In this document: one piece after another, positions 9,466 to 16,924 of the stretch
Layout: each line of letters opens with the position of its first letter
Position numbering within the stretch: the stretch's first letter is position 1
NCBI GenBank assembly: GCA_003487005.1
Contig: DNFG01000336.1
Span: 892-54,744, forward strand
DNA: 53,853 bases
Direction: 5' to 3'
Source of the DNA: Bryobacterales bacterium
GTDB lineage: Bacteria; Acidobacteriota; Terriglobia; Bryobacterales; Bryobacteraceae
The notes under the pieces: generated by a model
The model's input: the letters and a program-made list of their open reading frames with translations, nothing else
Databases searched by the model: none
Told to the model about the DNA's origin: nothing
Program-made: the position numbers and the translations under genes

Positions 9466-9816
9466 ATGTCACTCCGAATCGAACGCGTCGGCGAGCTGAT
9501 CAAACGCGAGGTCAGCATGATCCTTGAGCGCGACTTCGCGTTCAAGGACTGCATTGTCACCGTGCATGACGCCGAGCCCACCGTGGACCTCAAGGAATGC
9601 TTCGTTTATGTCGGCATCCTCGGTCCCAAGCACCGCCACGCCGACATTGTCGAGCAGCTCAACAAAAACCGCGGCGCCATCCAAAGGCCGCTCTACAAGC
9701 GCGTCACCCTGCGCAGCTCCCCGCACCTCGTCTTCCGCCTTGATGATTCCGTCGAGCGCGGCGTGCGCATCCTCAACGCCATAGACAACCTGCCGCCGCC
9801 CGCCGGGGAGGCGTAG
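9466..9816 (+). CDS. rbfA: 30S ribosome-binding factor RbfA
   Basis: Cold-shock 16S rRNA maturation factor with a KH-type fold. The ATG at 9466 gives MSLRIERVGELIKREVSMIL, the typical family start. A GTG 48 bases upstream would add a proline-rich stretch with no family counterpart. About 116 residues, normal length. Core features are the 'D.......DL..C.VYVGILG' pattern and the C-terminal RLDDSVERGVRI helix. It closes the nusA-infB-rbfA operon, 63 bases after infB. Confidence 0.93.
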   Translation: MSLRIERVGELIKREVSMILERDFAFKDCIVTVHDAEPTVDLKECFVYVGILGPKHRHADIVEQLNKNRGAIQRPLYKRVTLRSSPHLVFRLDDSVERGVRILNAIDNLPPPAGEA

Positions 9817-9861
9817 CCTGGCCGGCCCGTTTCTCCCGACGCGGGTCGTTCCCCATCCATC

Positions 9862-10650
9862 ATGCCCGCCGAGACACGCGACTGGTACGACACGCCCCTG
9901 CACTACGACATCATCTTCGATGACGACACACCGCGCGAGGCGGACTTCCTGGAGGCAATGTGGGTGGAGCACGGACCTTCCGGCCCGCCAGGGCGTGTCC
10001 TGGAGCCCGCCTGCGGCAGCGGCAGGCTCGTGCTGGAAATGGCCCGCCGCGGCTGGAGCGCGGCCGGCTTTGACGGCAATGCGAGCATGCTCGAGTTCGC
10101 CCGCGGCCGCCTCGCCGCCGCCGGGATGGGCGCGCTTCTGTGGCAGGACCGCATGGAGAGCTTCCGTGTGCCGGGACGCGCGCGTTTTGACCTGGCCCAC
10201 TGCCTTGTCAGCACCTTCAAATACCTGCTCACCGAGGATCACGCCGTCTCCTGCCTGCGGCGCGTGGCCTCCGTGTTAAAGCCTGGCGGCATTTTTGTGC
10301 TCGGCCTTCACCTCACCGAATACGGGCGCGCCACGCCCGACCACGAGCGTTGGGTGGCCGAGAGGGGCGGCATCCACGTCACCTGCAACACCCGCACCTG
10401 GCCCGCTGATCCACGCGCGCGTCTGGAGGCCGTGCGCACCCGTTTGCGCGTCCGCCAGGGCGGGCGCGAGCACCTCCAGGAGACGCGCTGGCACTTCCGC
10501 ACCTACAGCGCCGCCGAATTGCACCGTCTGCTGCGCCAGGTGCCCGAGCTGCGGCTCGCCGCCTGCCACGACTTCACCTATGACGCCGCCGCGCCTCTGC
10601 GGCTCGACGGCTCCCACCTGGATGCCGTGCTCGTCCTGCGCCGCCGCTGA
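9862..10650 (+). CDS. Class I SAM-dependent methyltransferase
   Basis: 262 residues. The glycine-rich SAM-binding motif is VLEPACGSGRLVLEMA (about residues 46-61), with the acidic motif II residue in GFDGNASMLEFAR and motif IV-like sequence near FDLAHCLVSTFKYLL. It resembles small-molecule methyltransferases of the Methyltransf_25 type; the substrate is unknown. Start is the ATG at 9862, 45 bases after rbfA, so it may be co-transcribed. It converges on the sialate esterase gene with 50 bases between them. Confidence 0.75.
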   Translation: MPAETRDWYDTPLHYDIIFDDDTPREADFLEAMWVEHGPSGPPGRVLEPACGSGRLVLEMARRGWSAAGFDGNASMLEFARGRLAAAGMGALLWQDRMESFRVPGRARFDLAHCLVSTFKYLLTEDHAVSCLRRVASVLKPGGIFVLGLHLTEYGRATPDHERWVAERGGIHVTCNTRTWPADPRARLEAVRTRLRVRQGGREHLQETRWHFRTYSAAELHRLLRQVPELRLAACHDFTYDAAAPLRLDGSHLDAVLVLRRR

Positions 10651-10700
10651 GCCTGGCTGGCGCAGACCTCCAGGTTGCCGCCCTTCATCAAGCCCCTCTC

Positions 10701-12233
10701 TCACGGAACCGTGATTTCCCAGTCATCCGTGCGGAAGGGCGAGGCCGGCAGGCCCGCGCCGTTGAAAAGATTCCCGTCCGGGTTCGAGGCCCAACTGTAC
10801 CGCACCGCCACAGGTGCCGCCACCTCAGCGCTCGAAACCACCACTTTGCCCCCCTCGATACGCGCCGTTCCCGGCTTCCACACCTTGTCCGTGCCCGCGA
10901 TCATGAAGCCTCTCAGCTCCCCGCCGCGAGCCGCCAGTCCGCCCGTCGTGTGCTCAAAGCCCAGCACCACCTCGCCTCCGCGCACCTCATGCCCGGCGGG
11001 CAGCGGGCCGCTCCAGGCGGGAACGTCCGCGCCATAGACCTTCGCCAGCGCCCAAAGCGCCAGCCGGCCGCCCACCGTCTTTTTGTCCTTCGGGTGGTTG
11101 TCATTGGCTTCGCCGGCGTCAATCGTCACCGCCATGCCCGTGTTCGGCACGCTCAGGCTTTTGAGCATCGCCTCGCGCACCAGCGGGCGCGGCGCGGTCT
11201 GCTCGAAGTTCGGCAGTTGCACCCAGGCAAAGGCCAGCTCCTTGTCCCAGCGCGCGCGCCAGTCCTGGATCAGCAAAGGCAGTTGCGTGGCATACAGCGA
11301 CGCCTTTTCCACCGTCGCGCAGTTGTGCTCCCCCTGGTACCAGATGGCCCCGCGCAGCGCGTAGGGGATGAGCGGCGAGATCATGCCATTGAAGAGATTG
11401 GCGGGGCGGTTTTGAGACACATCGGGATGCGCCTCCTTGCGCGGGCCGCGCGGCGCTGGCCTGCCCTCCGCCTTCGCTTTCCTCACCGCTTCCTTCCAAG
11501 CCGCCAGCCGCTTCTCATGCGCCGCCTCCGCCTTGGCCGCGTCAAAGGCCGCCGCCCTCGCCTTCCACGCCTCCATCGCCTCCTTGAGCGCCGGCACTCC
11601 GGCCTGCGCCTCCTCGCTCGTCCAGGCGGCGATGTCCGTCCCGCCCCAGGAACTGTTGATCATGCCCACCGGCGCGCCCAGCCTCCCGTGCAGCTCCTTG
11701 CCAAAGAACCAGGCCACGGCGGAGAAAGCCCCCACCGTCTCCGGCGTGGCCACCACCCATGCGCCCTCGCACCGCTCCTGCGGCGCGCGTGTGGACTGCG
11801 CCTTCACTGTGAACATCCGCACCTGCGGCAGCGCCGCCGCCTCCGTTTCCGCCTGCGCATACTGGCCGCGGCTGAACTGAAACGCCATGTTGGACTGCCC
11901 CGAGGCCAGCCACACCTCGCCGATGAGCACATCCTGGATCACAAGTTTGTTTTTGCCCTCCACTGTCAGAGTCAGCGGCTCCGCCCGGCTTTTCATCGGC
12001 GGCAGATTCGTCCTCCAGCGGCCGTCCGCTCCCGTCCGCGCCGTCGCTTGATGACCGGCGAGCGAGACCGTCACCTCCTCGCCCGCGTCCGCCCAGCCCC
12101 AGACAGGAGCGTTCACATCCGCCTGCATCACCATGTGGTCGGAAAAAAGCGCAGGCAGCGTCACATCCGCAAGCGCGGGAACGGCGGTGGAGAGGAGCAG
12201 GGCGGCGAGTGAGTTCGGTTTCAGAAGAGTCAT
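10701..12233 (-). CDS. Secreted sialate O-acetylesterase-like (SGNH/GDSL) esterase
   Basis: 510 residues with a signal peptide (about residues 1-22, LAALLLSTAVPALA). An N-terminal beta domain holds LFSDHMVMQADVNAPVWGWADAG, the usual family opening. The nucleophile block is GEVWLASGQSNM (near residue 108); INSSWGGTDIAAWTS and AIWYQGEHN are the oxyanion/substrate blocks; the catalytic Asp/His region lies near the end of the catalytic domain. Members remove O-acetyl groups from sialic acids or from plant polysaccharides, and are expanded in polysaccharide-degrading Verrucomicrobiota and Bacteroidota (family knowledge). Residues about 240-275 are an Ala/Lys/Glu-rich helical insertion. The ATG is at 12233. 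Confidence 0.88.
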   Translation of the reverse strand: MTLLKPNSLAALLLSTAVPALADVTLPALFSDHMVMQADVNAPVWGWADAGEEVTVSLAGHQATARTGADGRWRTNLPPMKSRAEPLTLTVEGKNKLVIQDVLIGEVWLASGQSNMAFQFSRGQYAQAETEAAALPQVRMFTVKAQSTRAPQERCEGAWVVATPETVGAFSAVAWFFGKELHGRLGAPVGMINSSWGGTDIAAWTSEEAQAGVPALKEAMEAWKARAAAFDAAKAEAAHEKRLAAWKEAVRKAKAEGRPAPRGPRKEAHPDVSQNRPANLFNGMISPLIPYALRGAIWYQGEHNCATVEKASLYATQLPLLIQDWRARWDKELAFAWVQLPNFEQTAPRPLVREAMLKSLSVPNTGMAVTIDAGEANDNHPKDKKTVGGRLALWALAKVYGADVPAWSGPLPAGHEVRGGEVVLGFEHTTGGLAARGGELRGFMIAGTDKVWKPGTARIEGGKVVVSSAEVAAPVAVRYSWASNPDGNLFNGAGLPASPFRTDDWEITVP

Positions 12234-12293
12234 GGCAAAGCGTCGGGTGGAGTTGAATCGAGCCCATGATGACGCGGCAAAAGCCCCCGTCTT

Positions 12294-12461
12294 GCACGCG
12301 GCAAACAGTCCCGGACGCGCAGGCCCGTTTTTGCAGTTGCACGCCGGGCGGGAATGGCACGCCGTCCCGGCAAAATCGCACGCCTATTTCCCGCAAAGGC
12401 ATGCCGTCCTGGCAAAACAGCACGCTGTTTTTCCGCGCCGGCAGGCGTGTGACCTGGTGGC
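12294..12461. repeat. Degenerate 21-bp periodic intergenic repeat array
   Basis: GCACGCC-like cores recur at 12357, 12378, 12399, 12420 and 12441, each exactly 21 bases apart, with more diverged copies at 12294, 12315 and 12339 (the last spacing slips to 18). The rest of the unit is a loose CGTCCCGGCAAAA-type half. Because 21 is a multiple of three, both strands read as heptapeptide-like repeats, but no start and stop make a convincing gene. The array fills the 236 bases between the sialate esterase start and the downstream minus-strand gene. Confidence 0.7.
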
Positions 12462-12469
12462 GCGGGCCA

Positions 12470-14491
12470 TCACTCCTTCATCAAGATCTGGAACAGGTTG
12501 TGGTAGCGGTCCGTCCACAGCGGGATGCCTTCCGGCTCCGGGTCCTCTGGCTCCTCGACGGGGGTGTCCTTGAGGAATTGGGCGTTCTTTGTCACCATCA
12601 CATAGTCCGTGCTGTCATGGTCGCCTTCCGACTGGGTCATGATGCGCGTCACGCCCCAGCCCAGCGCTTCGGCCTGGCGCTCCACCACCGGGGCCAGGGT
12701 CAGGTAGCTGTTGGTCACATGGACGACGATGATGCCCTCCGGCGCCATGTGCCGCGCATAGATATCAAAGGCCTCCCGCGTCAGCAGGTGCATCGGTATG
12801 GCGTCGCCGCTGAAGGCGTCCAGCAGCAGCACGTCGAACTTTTGCGCCTCCTCCCGTTCCAGGGTCAGGCGCGCGTCGCCCGTGTGAATGCTCACTTCCG
12901 CCCCGCGCGTCCGCGCGTCGGCCAGGTAAGTGAAGTGCTTCTCCGCCAGGCGGACGATCTCCGGGTTGATCTCATAAAAGCGCCACGCCTGCCCCTGCTG
13001 CGCGTAACAAGCCGCCGTGCCCGAACCCAGGCCCACGATGCCGACCCGCGCGCCCGGCCTGGCCTTGATGCTGTCCAGCGCCCGGCCGATGCCCGTGTGG
13101 TGCCCGTAATACGTCACCGGCTCCTGCCGGTAGTCGGCCCCCAGGTTCTGCATGCCGTGGATGATGCCGCCATGCACCAGGGTCACATAATCATTCTCCA
13201 GGCCCGTGTCCCAGTCCTTGTCAATGTAGATGGTGCCGTAAAAGTTCCGCACCCGCTCCACCCTCGGCTCCACCCGCAGCTTGTCAGAGGCCAGTTCGTA
13301 AACACCCCAGCCGCCCGCGCCCAGCACTGCCAGCGCCAGCGGCGCGCCCAGCCAGAGCCGGCGCAGGGAGAGAAAAGCCCCCGCCAGCGCCAGCGCCGCC
13401 AGCATCTGCGGTATCGGCCACAACAGGATCGTGTGGTGCATCGCCCCGCCCGCATTCGCCGTCACCAGCATCAACAGCCACCCGATCACCGCCGCCAGGG
13501 CCAGAAACAGCCAAACCCGCCGGTAGCCCGTCCCCCACACCAGCGGCAGCGACAGAAACGCCCCCAGCAACACCAACTGCTGAATGCTCTGCCGCGGCCC
13601 CTGCAGCTTGCCGTTCAACCACAACGGCGCCTTCTCCCATGTCTGCAATCCCTGCGGAAACCCCTCCGGATCCTCCCGCACCAGATACCCGAACAGCCCT
13701 CCCCCGCTGAACGTCCGGTCCAGAGCCACGATCTTTTGCAGCGCCGGTTGCCGGTCCATCTCCGTCGACGAGGTGAACGTCCGCAGCGGGTGAATCTTGT
13801 TGTAGTACAGAAACGGCGCCGCCCCGATCACAAAGCCCAGCACCGCCGCCAGCGCCAACCTCCGGTTCCGCGCCGCCACCATCACTTCCCCGCGCAACAC
13901 CACCAGTGCGCTGACCCCAAATCCCGCCAGCAGCCAGACAATAATCGCCTTGTCCCACAATGCCAGTCCCGCGCACAATGCCATCACCGCCATCCACCGG
14001 ACCCGCGCCTGCTCCCGGTACCGGACCCCCGCGTACAGCGCCCCCGCGAACAGCAAATGCTGCAACGCCACCGGACCCCAGTCAAACACCGACGTCAGCA
14101 GGTAAATCGCGTCCGTCGCCAGCAACAGCCCCGTCAACAGCGCCGCCTTCGTCCCCGCCAACCGCCGCGCCGCCAGAAAATAAAGCCCAACCGACAGTGC
14201 CGCCGCCACCAGCATCGGCAATCGCAGCACAACATGACTGGACCCGAACCACGCCAGCAGCGGCGCGTAAATCGCCGCCTTCAGCGTCCCTGCATACGTG
14301 ATCAGCATCACCGGGATCGCCCCAAAGCCCGTCTTCATCGCGTATTCGACGGTCTCCGGCGCATAAATCGCCGACACGAACAGCACTTCGTCGTACTGTG
14401 CCCCCGGAAACGGCAGAAACACCACCCCTAAAGCCGTGAACAGCACACAGAGCGCCGCCGCCCAGATCCACGGATGCACTCGCTCGATCAT
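12470..14491 (-). CDS. Composite ORF: GT39-type membrane glycosyltransferase N-half + spermidine-synthase-like C-half (probable chimera)
   Basis: 673 residues in one frame. Residues 1 to about 365 look like an ArnT/PMT-type (GT39) multi-membrane glycosyltransferase: a first membrane helix, then the acidic pair Asp34-Glu35 in GAQYDEVLF, several helices, and HHTILLWPIPQ near residue 350. Residues about 411-673 look like the soluble part of 'fused membrane/spermidine synthase' proteins: ERVRNFYG, LVHGGIIHG, YYGHHTGIG, the SAM-type loop GLGSGTAACY near 487, FYEINPE, GDARLTLE and LLDAFSGDAIPMHLLT. Neither half is complete by its own family's standard. It starts three bases after moaA ends, so its 5' half belongs to the nadA-moaA operon. 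See the junction entry for the chimera argument. Confidence 0.6.
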   Translation of the reverse strand: MIERVHPWIWAAALCVLFTALGVVFLPFPGAQYDEVLFVSAIYAPETVEYAMKTGFGAIPVMLITYAGTLKAAIYAPLLAWFGSSHVVLRLPMLVAAALSVGLYFLAARRLAGTKAALLTGLLLATDAIYLLTSVFDWGPVALQHLLFAGALYAGVRYREQARVRWMAVMALCAGLALWDKAIIVWLLAGFGVSALVVLRGEVMVAARNRRLALAAVLGFVIGAAPFLYYNKIHPLRTFTSSTEMDRQPALQKIVALDRTFSGGGLFGYLVREDPEGFPQGLQTWEKAPLWLNGKLQGPRQSIQQLVLLGAFLSLPLVWGTGYRRVWLFLALAAVIGWLLMLVTANAGGAMHHTILLWPIPQMLAALALAGAFLSLRRLWLGAPLALAVLGAGGWGVYELASDKLRVEPRVERVRNFYGTIYIDKDWDTGLENDYVTLVHGGIIHGMQNLGADYRQEPVTYYGHHTGIGRALDSIKARPGARVGIVGLGSGTAACYAQQGQAWRFYEINPEIVRLAEKHFTYLADARTRGAEVSIHTGDARLTLEREEAQKFDVLLLDAFSGDAIPMHLLTREAFDIYARHMAPEGIIVVHVTNSYLTLAPVVERQAEALGWGVTRIMTQSEGDHDSTDYVMVTKNAQFLKDTPVEEPEDPEPEGIPLWTDRYHNLFQILMKE
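13330..13405. other. Probable junction between two genomes, at a GCCAGC low-complexity run
   Basis: GCCAGCGCCAGCG occurs near 13330 and again near 13383, exactly where the composite ORF changes from one protein family to the other (LAALALAGA in translation). Left of it, sequence and gene content match the Verrucomicrobiota-like part, with frequent GCGCGC. Right of it, 13400-14490 shows no GCGCGC and joins smoothly to the Acidobacteriota-like genes. A short repeat shared by two genomes is a common place for an assembler to misjoin. The exact base cannot be fixed from sequence alone. Confidence 0.55.
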
Positions 14492-14494
14492 CCG

Positions 14495-15493
14495 TCAGCC
14501 GCCAATCGCGTACATCGGCCGCGGCGGCGGCACGAAGCGCTCGCCCTGATTGATTTCATGTCCCAGCCACTTCGCCCGCACTGTCGCCCGGATCACCCCC
14601 GCAATCTCCTCGTCCGCCGCCCCCCCGCGCAGAAGATCCCGCACATCCGTCTCGTCGATCGCAAACAGGCAGTACCGCAGCTTGCCATCCGCGGTCAGCC
14701 GGATCCGGTTGCAGTTCAGACAGAACGGCCGGCTCACCGAAGCGATGAAGCCCACCTGCCCGCCGCCATCCCGGAACCGGTACTCCAGCGCCGGCGCTCG
14801 CGGATCCGGGTCCGGCACCGGGTCCAGCGGTCCTACCCCTTCGCGCAGTAGCTCCAGGATGTCGTCCGCCAGCAGCACCTTCGACCGGTCCCAGAGATTC
14901 TGCGCGTCCAGCGGCATGAACTCGATATACCGGATCTCGATCCCGCGTTCGCGCCCGAATTGCGCCAGCGGCACAATGTCCGGCTCCACCAGTCCCTTCA
15001 CCGCCACCGCGTTGATCTTGATCGGACCAAATCCCAGCCGCTGCGCCGCGTCAATGCCCGCCATTACCCGCCCCAAATCGTCCCGCCGGGTGATCTGCTC
15101 GAAACGCGCCCGGTCCAGCGTGTCCAGATGGATGTTCAACCGCCGCAGTCCCGCGTCAAACAGCGCCTCCGCCTGATCCGCCAGCAGCACGCCATTCGTG
15201 GTCAGCGCCACGTCCTCCACCCCCGGCATCGCCACCAGTTTCCGGATCAGAACATGCAGATCCTTCCGGACCAGCGGCTCTCCCCCCGTCACACGCAGTT
15301 TACGAACCCCCAGCCCCACCGCGATCCGCGCCACCCGCTCAATCTCCTCGAAGCTCAGAATCTCGGCGCGCGGAACAAACTCCACTCCCGACTCCGGCAT
15401 GCAGTAGAAACAGCGGATATTGCAGCGATCCGTCACCGACAGCCGCAGATTGTCGTGCAGACGGTTGTAGCTGTCCAGCAACGGTTCCGGCAT
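14495..15493 (-). CDS. moaA: GTP 3',8-cyclase MoaA (molybdenum cofactor biosynthesis)
   Basis: Radical-SAM enzyme for the first step of molybdopterin synthesis. 332 residues. N-terminal cluster motif CNIRCFYC (about residues 24-31), GGEPLVR SAM-binding segment near 71, C-terminal second cluster cysteines in FCLNCNR and LRYCLF, and the terminal Gly-Gly tail (YAIGG) that MoaA needs for activity. The start is 10 bases after the nadA stop. No other moa gene is visible here, so it is separated from the rest of the pathway. Confidence 0.95.
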   Translation of the reverse strand: MPEPLLDSYNRLHDNLRLSVTDRCNIRCFYCMPESGVEFVPRAEILSFEEIERVARIAVGLGVRKLRVTGGEPLVRKDLHVLIRKLVAMPGVEDVALTTNGVLLADQAEALFDAGLRRLNIHLDTLDRARFEQITRRDDLGRVMAGIDAAQRLGFGPIKINAVAVKGLVEPDIVPLAQFGRERGIEIRYIEFMPLDAQNLWDRSKVLLADDILELLREGVGPLDPVPDPDPRAPALEYRFRDGGGQVGFIASVSRPFCLNCNRIRLTADGKLRYCLFAIDETDVRDLLRGGAADEEIAGVIRATVRAKWLGHEINQGERFVPPPRPMYAIGG

Positions 15494-15503
15494 CGCGCTC
15501 CCC

Positions 15504-16433
15504 TCAGCGCAGCGCCAGCATCCGCTCGACCGGCAGGCGCGCCCGCTCCATCAACTCGCGCGGCAACTCCACCCTCGGCTCGAGGTTCAGCAGGCAATCC
15601 CGCAACTTCTCCAGCGTGTTCCGCTTCATGTACGGACACTCGCTGCAGTTGCACTGCTCGTTCGCGACAAAATGGAACCGCTTGCCCGGCGATTCCTTCT
15701 CCAGCGTGAACCGGACCCCGCTCTCCGTCATCACGATGATGTCGTCCTGCTCCTGAGCCCGGCACCAGTCGATGATCGCCGACGTCGATCCGATGAAATC
15801 CGCCATCCGCAGCACGTCCGCCGGACATTCAGGGTGCGCCGCGATCGGCGCCTCCGGATACTCCGTCCGCGCCGCCACCAGCCTTCGCGCCGGAAACGTC
15901 GCGTGCACAATGCAGGCGCCCTGCCAGATCTTCATGTTCTCCCGGCCCGTCTGCGCCTTCACATAATTGCCCAGATTGACGTCCGGCACGAACAGGATCG
16001 GCTTCTCGGCCGGAATCGAATTCACCACCGCCACGGCATTGCGCGACGTGCAGATGATGTCCGACTCCGCCTTCACTTCCGCGCTCGTGTTGATGTACGC
16101 CACCACCACGTGATCCGGATGCCGCCTCTTCCACGCCCGCAACTGCTCCGCCGGGCACGAATCCACCAGCGAACAGCCCGCCTCGCTGTCCGGAACCACC
16201 ACCGTCCGCTCCGGATTCAGAATCAGTGCCGTCTCCGCCATGAACCAGACGCCCGCGAACGCAATCACTTCACCCTCGAACGACTGCGCCTTCCGCGCCA
16301 GTTCCAGCGAGTCGCCGATCACGTCGGCCAACTCCTGAATCTCCGCCTCCTGATAGTGGTGGGCCAGCAGAATGGCCCGGCGATCCCGTTTCAGGTCCAG
16401 GATCTCTTCGGCTATGGACTTCGTGGCCAGCAT
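15504..16433 (-). CDS. nadA: Quinolinate synthase NadA
   Basis: 4Fe-4S enzyme that condenses iminoaspartate with dihydroxyacetone phosphate to quinolinate in de novo NAD synthesis. 309 residues, the usual short form. Diagnostic blocks are AILLAHHYQEAEIQELADVIGDS, the cysteine in DSEAGCSLVD, a second in HPECP, and the C-terminal NCSECPYMKRNTLEKL. ATG at 16433. First gene of a minus-strand run with moaA; nadB and nadC are not in the window. Confidence 0.95.
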   Translation of the reverse strand: MLATKSIAEEILDLKRDRRAILLAHHYQEAEIQELADVIGDSLELARKAQSFEGEVIAFAGVWFMAETALILNPERTVVVPDSEAGCSLVDSCPAEQLRAWKRRHPDHVVVAYINTSAEVKAESDIICTSRNAVAVVNSIPAEKPILFVPDVNLGNYVKAQTGRENMKIWQGACIVHATFPARRLVAARTEYPEAPIAAHPECPADVLRMADFIGSTSAIIDWCRAQEQDDIIVMTESGVRFTLEKESPGKRFHFVANEQCNCSECPYMKRNTLEKLRDCLLNLEPRVELPRELMERARLPVERMLALR

Positions 16434-16456
16434 GGAAGCTCCGGCGATACCCTCCC

Positions 16457-16465
16457 ATTGTAACA
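16457..16465 (-). promoter_or_regulatory. Candidate extended -10 promoter for nadA
   Basis: On the minus strand, TGTTACAAT matches an extended -10 element (TG, one base, then TACAAT). It lies 24 bases before the nadA ATG, so the transcript would have a very short leader. No convincing -35 is seen, as expected for the extended -10 class. Confidence 0.35.
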
Positions 16466-16583
16466 GCGGGTTGACAGTTTGCTGCCACTTTCCGCCCTCT
16501 CAGTGTCCGCTTCGTGGACACTTGTGTCATCCGGTTGGATGCTCGCCGCCCTGAATCGGCTACAAACCCCCCGTGAGCCGGTT

Positions 16584-16599
16584 TGGCACGCGGAATGCA
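16584..16599 (+). promoter_or_regulatory. Sigma-54 (RpoN) -24/-12 promoter
   Basis: TGGCACGCGGAATGCA matches the TGGCACG-N4-TTGCA consensus except for one base. The GG and GC dinucleotides are separated by the required 10 bases. It points rightward into a 320-base stretch that no annotated gene on that strand explains, other than the small ORF at 16673. rpoN itself lies about 2 kb away. Confidence 0.6.
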
Positions 16600-16672
16600 C
16601 TATAAACCAGTGTGAGGAGGGACGCCGCCGGGCGGAGGAGGCCCGGGCCCTGACCGAGGAGGAGATTTGGTC

Positions 16673-16924
16673 ATGGCCCGGGCAACGGGATTGAAGGCCC
16701 GCGGGATCGACTTCGGAGGAGGAAGAGTCGCCCCCGCGGAGCCTTCAGGCAATCAGGTCCGGCAGGCCGGACCTGCAATTGGAAAGTCCAAGACCCAACC
16801 GGTTCGTTCCCGCCGGCCCGCTGTCCCGGCCTCCGTAGCAGTGCATCACCACCGCCCCACGGCCGCCTTCCAGCCGGTCTCACTTCCCAAAGTTGCTCTT
16901 CGGTCCTGTCCCGCCCGTCTTTAA
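16673..16924 (+). CDS. Small basic ORF downstream of the sigma-54 promoter
   Basis: Not recognised. 83 residues from the ATG at 16673, rich in Arg, Pro, Ala and Gly (MARATGLKARGIDFGGGRV...), with no signal peptide or membrane segment. In favour: GGAGGAG at 16658-16664 is a strong ribosome-binding site with 8-base spacing, and the sigma-54 promoter sits about 75 bases upstream. Against: the composition looks like read-through of GC-rich non-coding DNA, a strong hairpin lies within it, and its end overlaps the rapZ stop by four bases. The same stretch could instead be a regulatory RNA. Confidence 0.3.
   Translation: MARATGLKARGIDFGGGRVAPAEPSGNQVRQAGPAIGKSKTQPVRSRRPAVPASVAVHHHRPTAAFQPVSLPKVALRSCPARL
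16750..16781 (+). other. Strong hairpin in the sigma-54-linked stretch (possible small RNA element)
   Basis: CAGGTCCGG (16754-16762) and CCGGACCTG (16767-16775) pair perfectly around a CAGG loop. The stem is extended by CAAT (16750-16753) and ATTG (16778-16781) across a two-base bulge. No T-run follows, so it is not a classic terminator. It lies about 150 bases after the sigma-54 promoter and 140 bases before the convergent rapZ stop. Confidence 0.45.

Noticed and set aside
12266..14431. A 721-codon open frame on the plus strand opposite the composite ORF
   Set aside because: Its translation is dominated by Arg, Pro, Gln and His with no domain, typical of antisense frames in high-GC genes. 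The minus strand has recognisable motifs throughout.
16479..16694. A 71-codon plus-strand frame before the sigma-54 promoter's transcript
   Set aside because: It starts upstream of the promoter and has no ribosome-binding site or family resemblance.
16730..16790. Resemblance to a glycine riboswitch (CTTCAGGCAA...GGAAAG) or to the SRP RNA tip (TCAGGTCCGG)
   Set aside because: Only short strings match. The P1 stem of the glycine aptamer has no partner sequence, and the SRP tetraloop and internal loops are missing.
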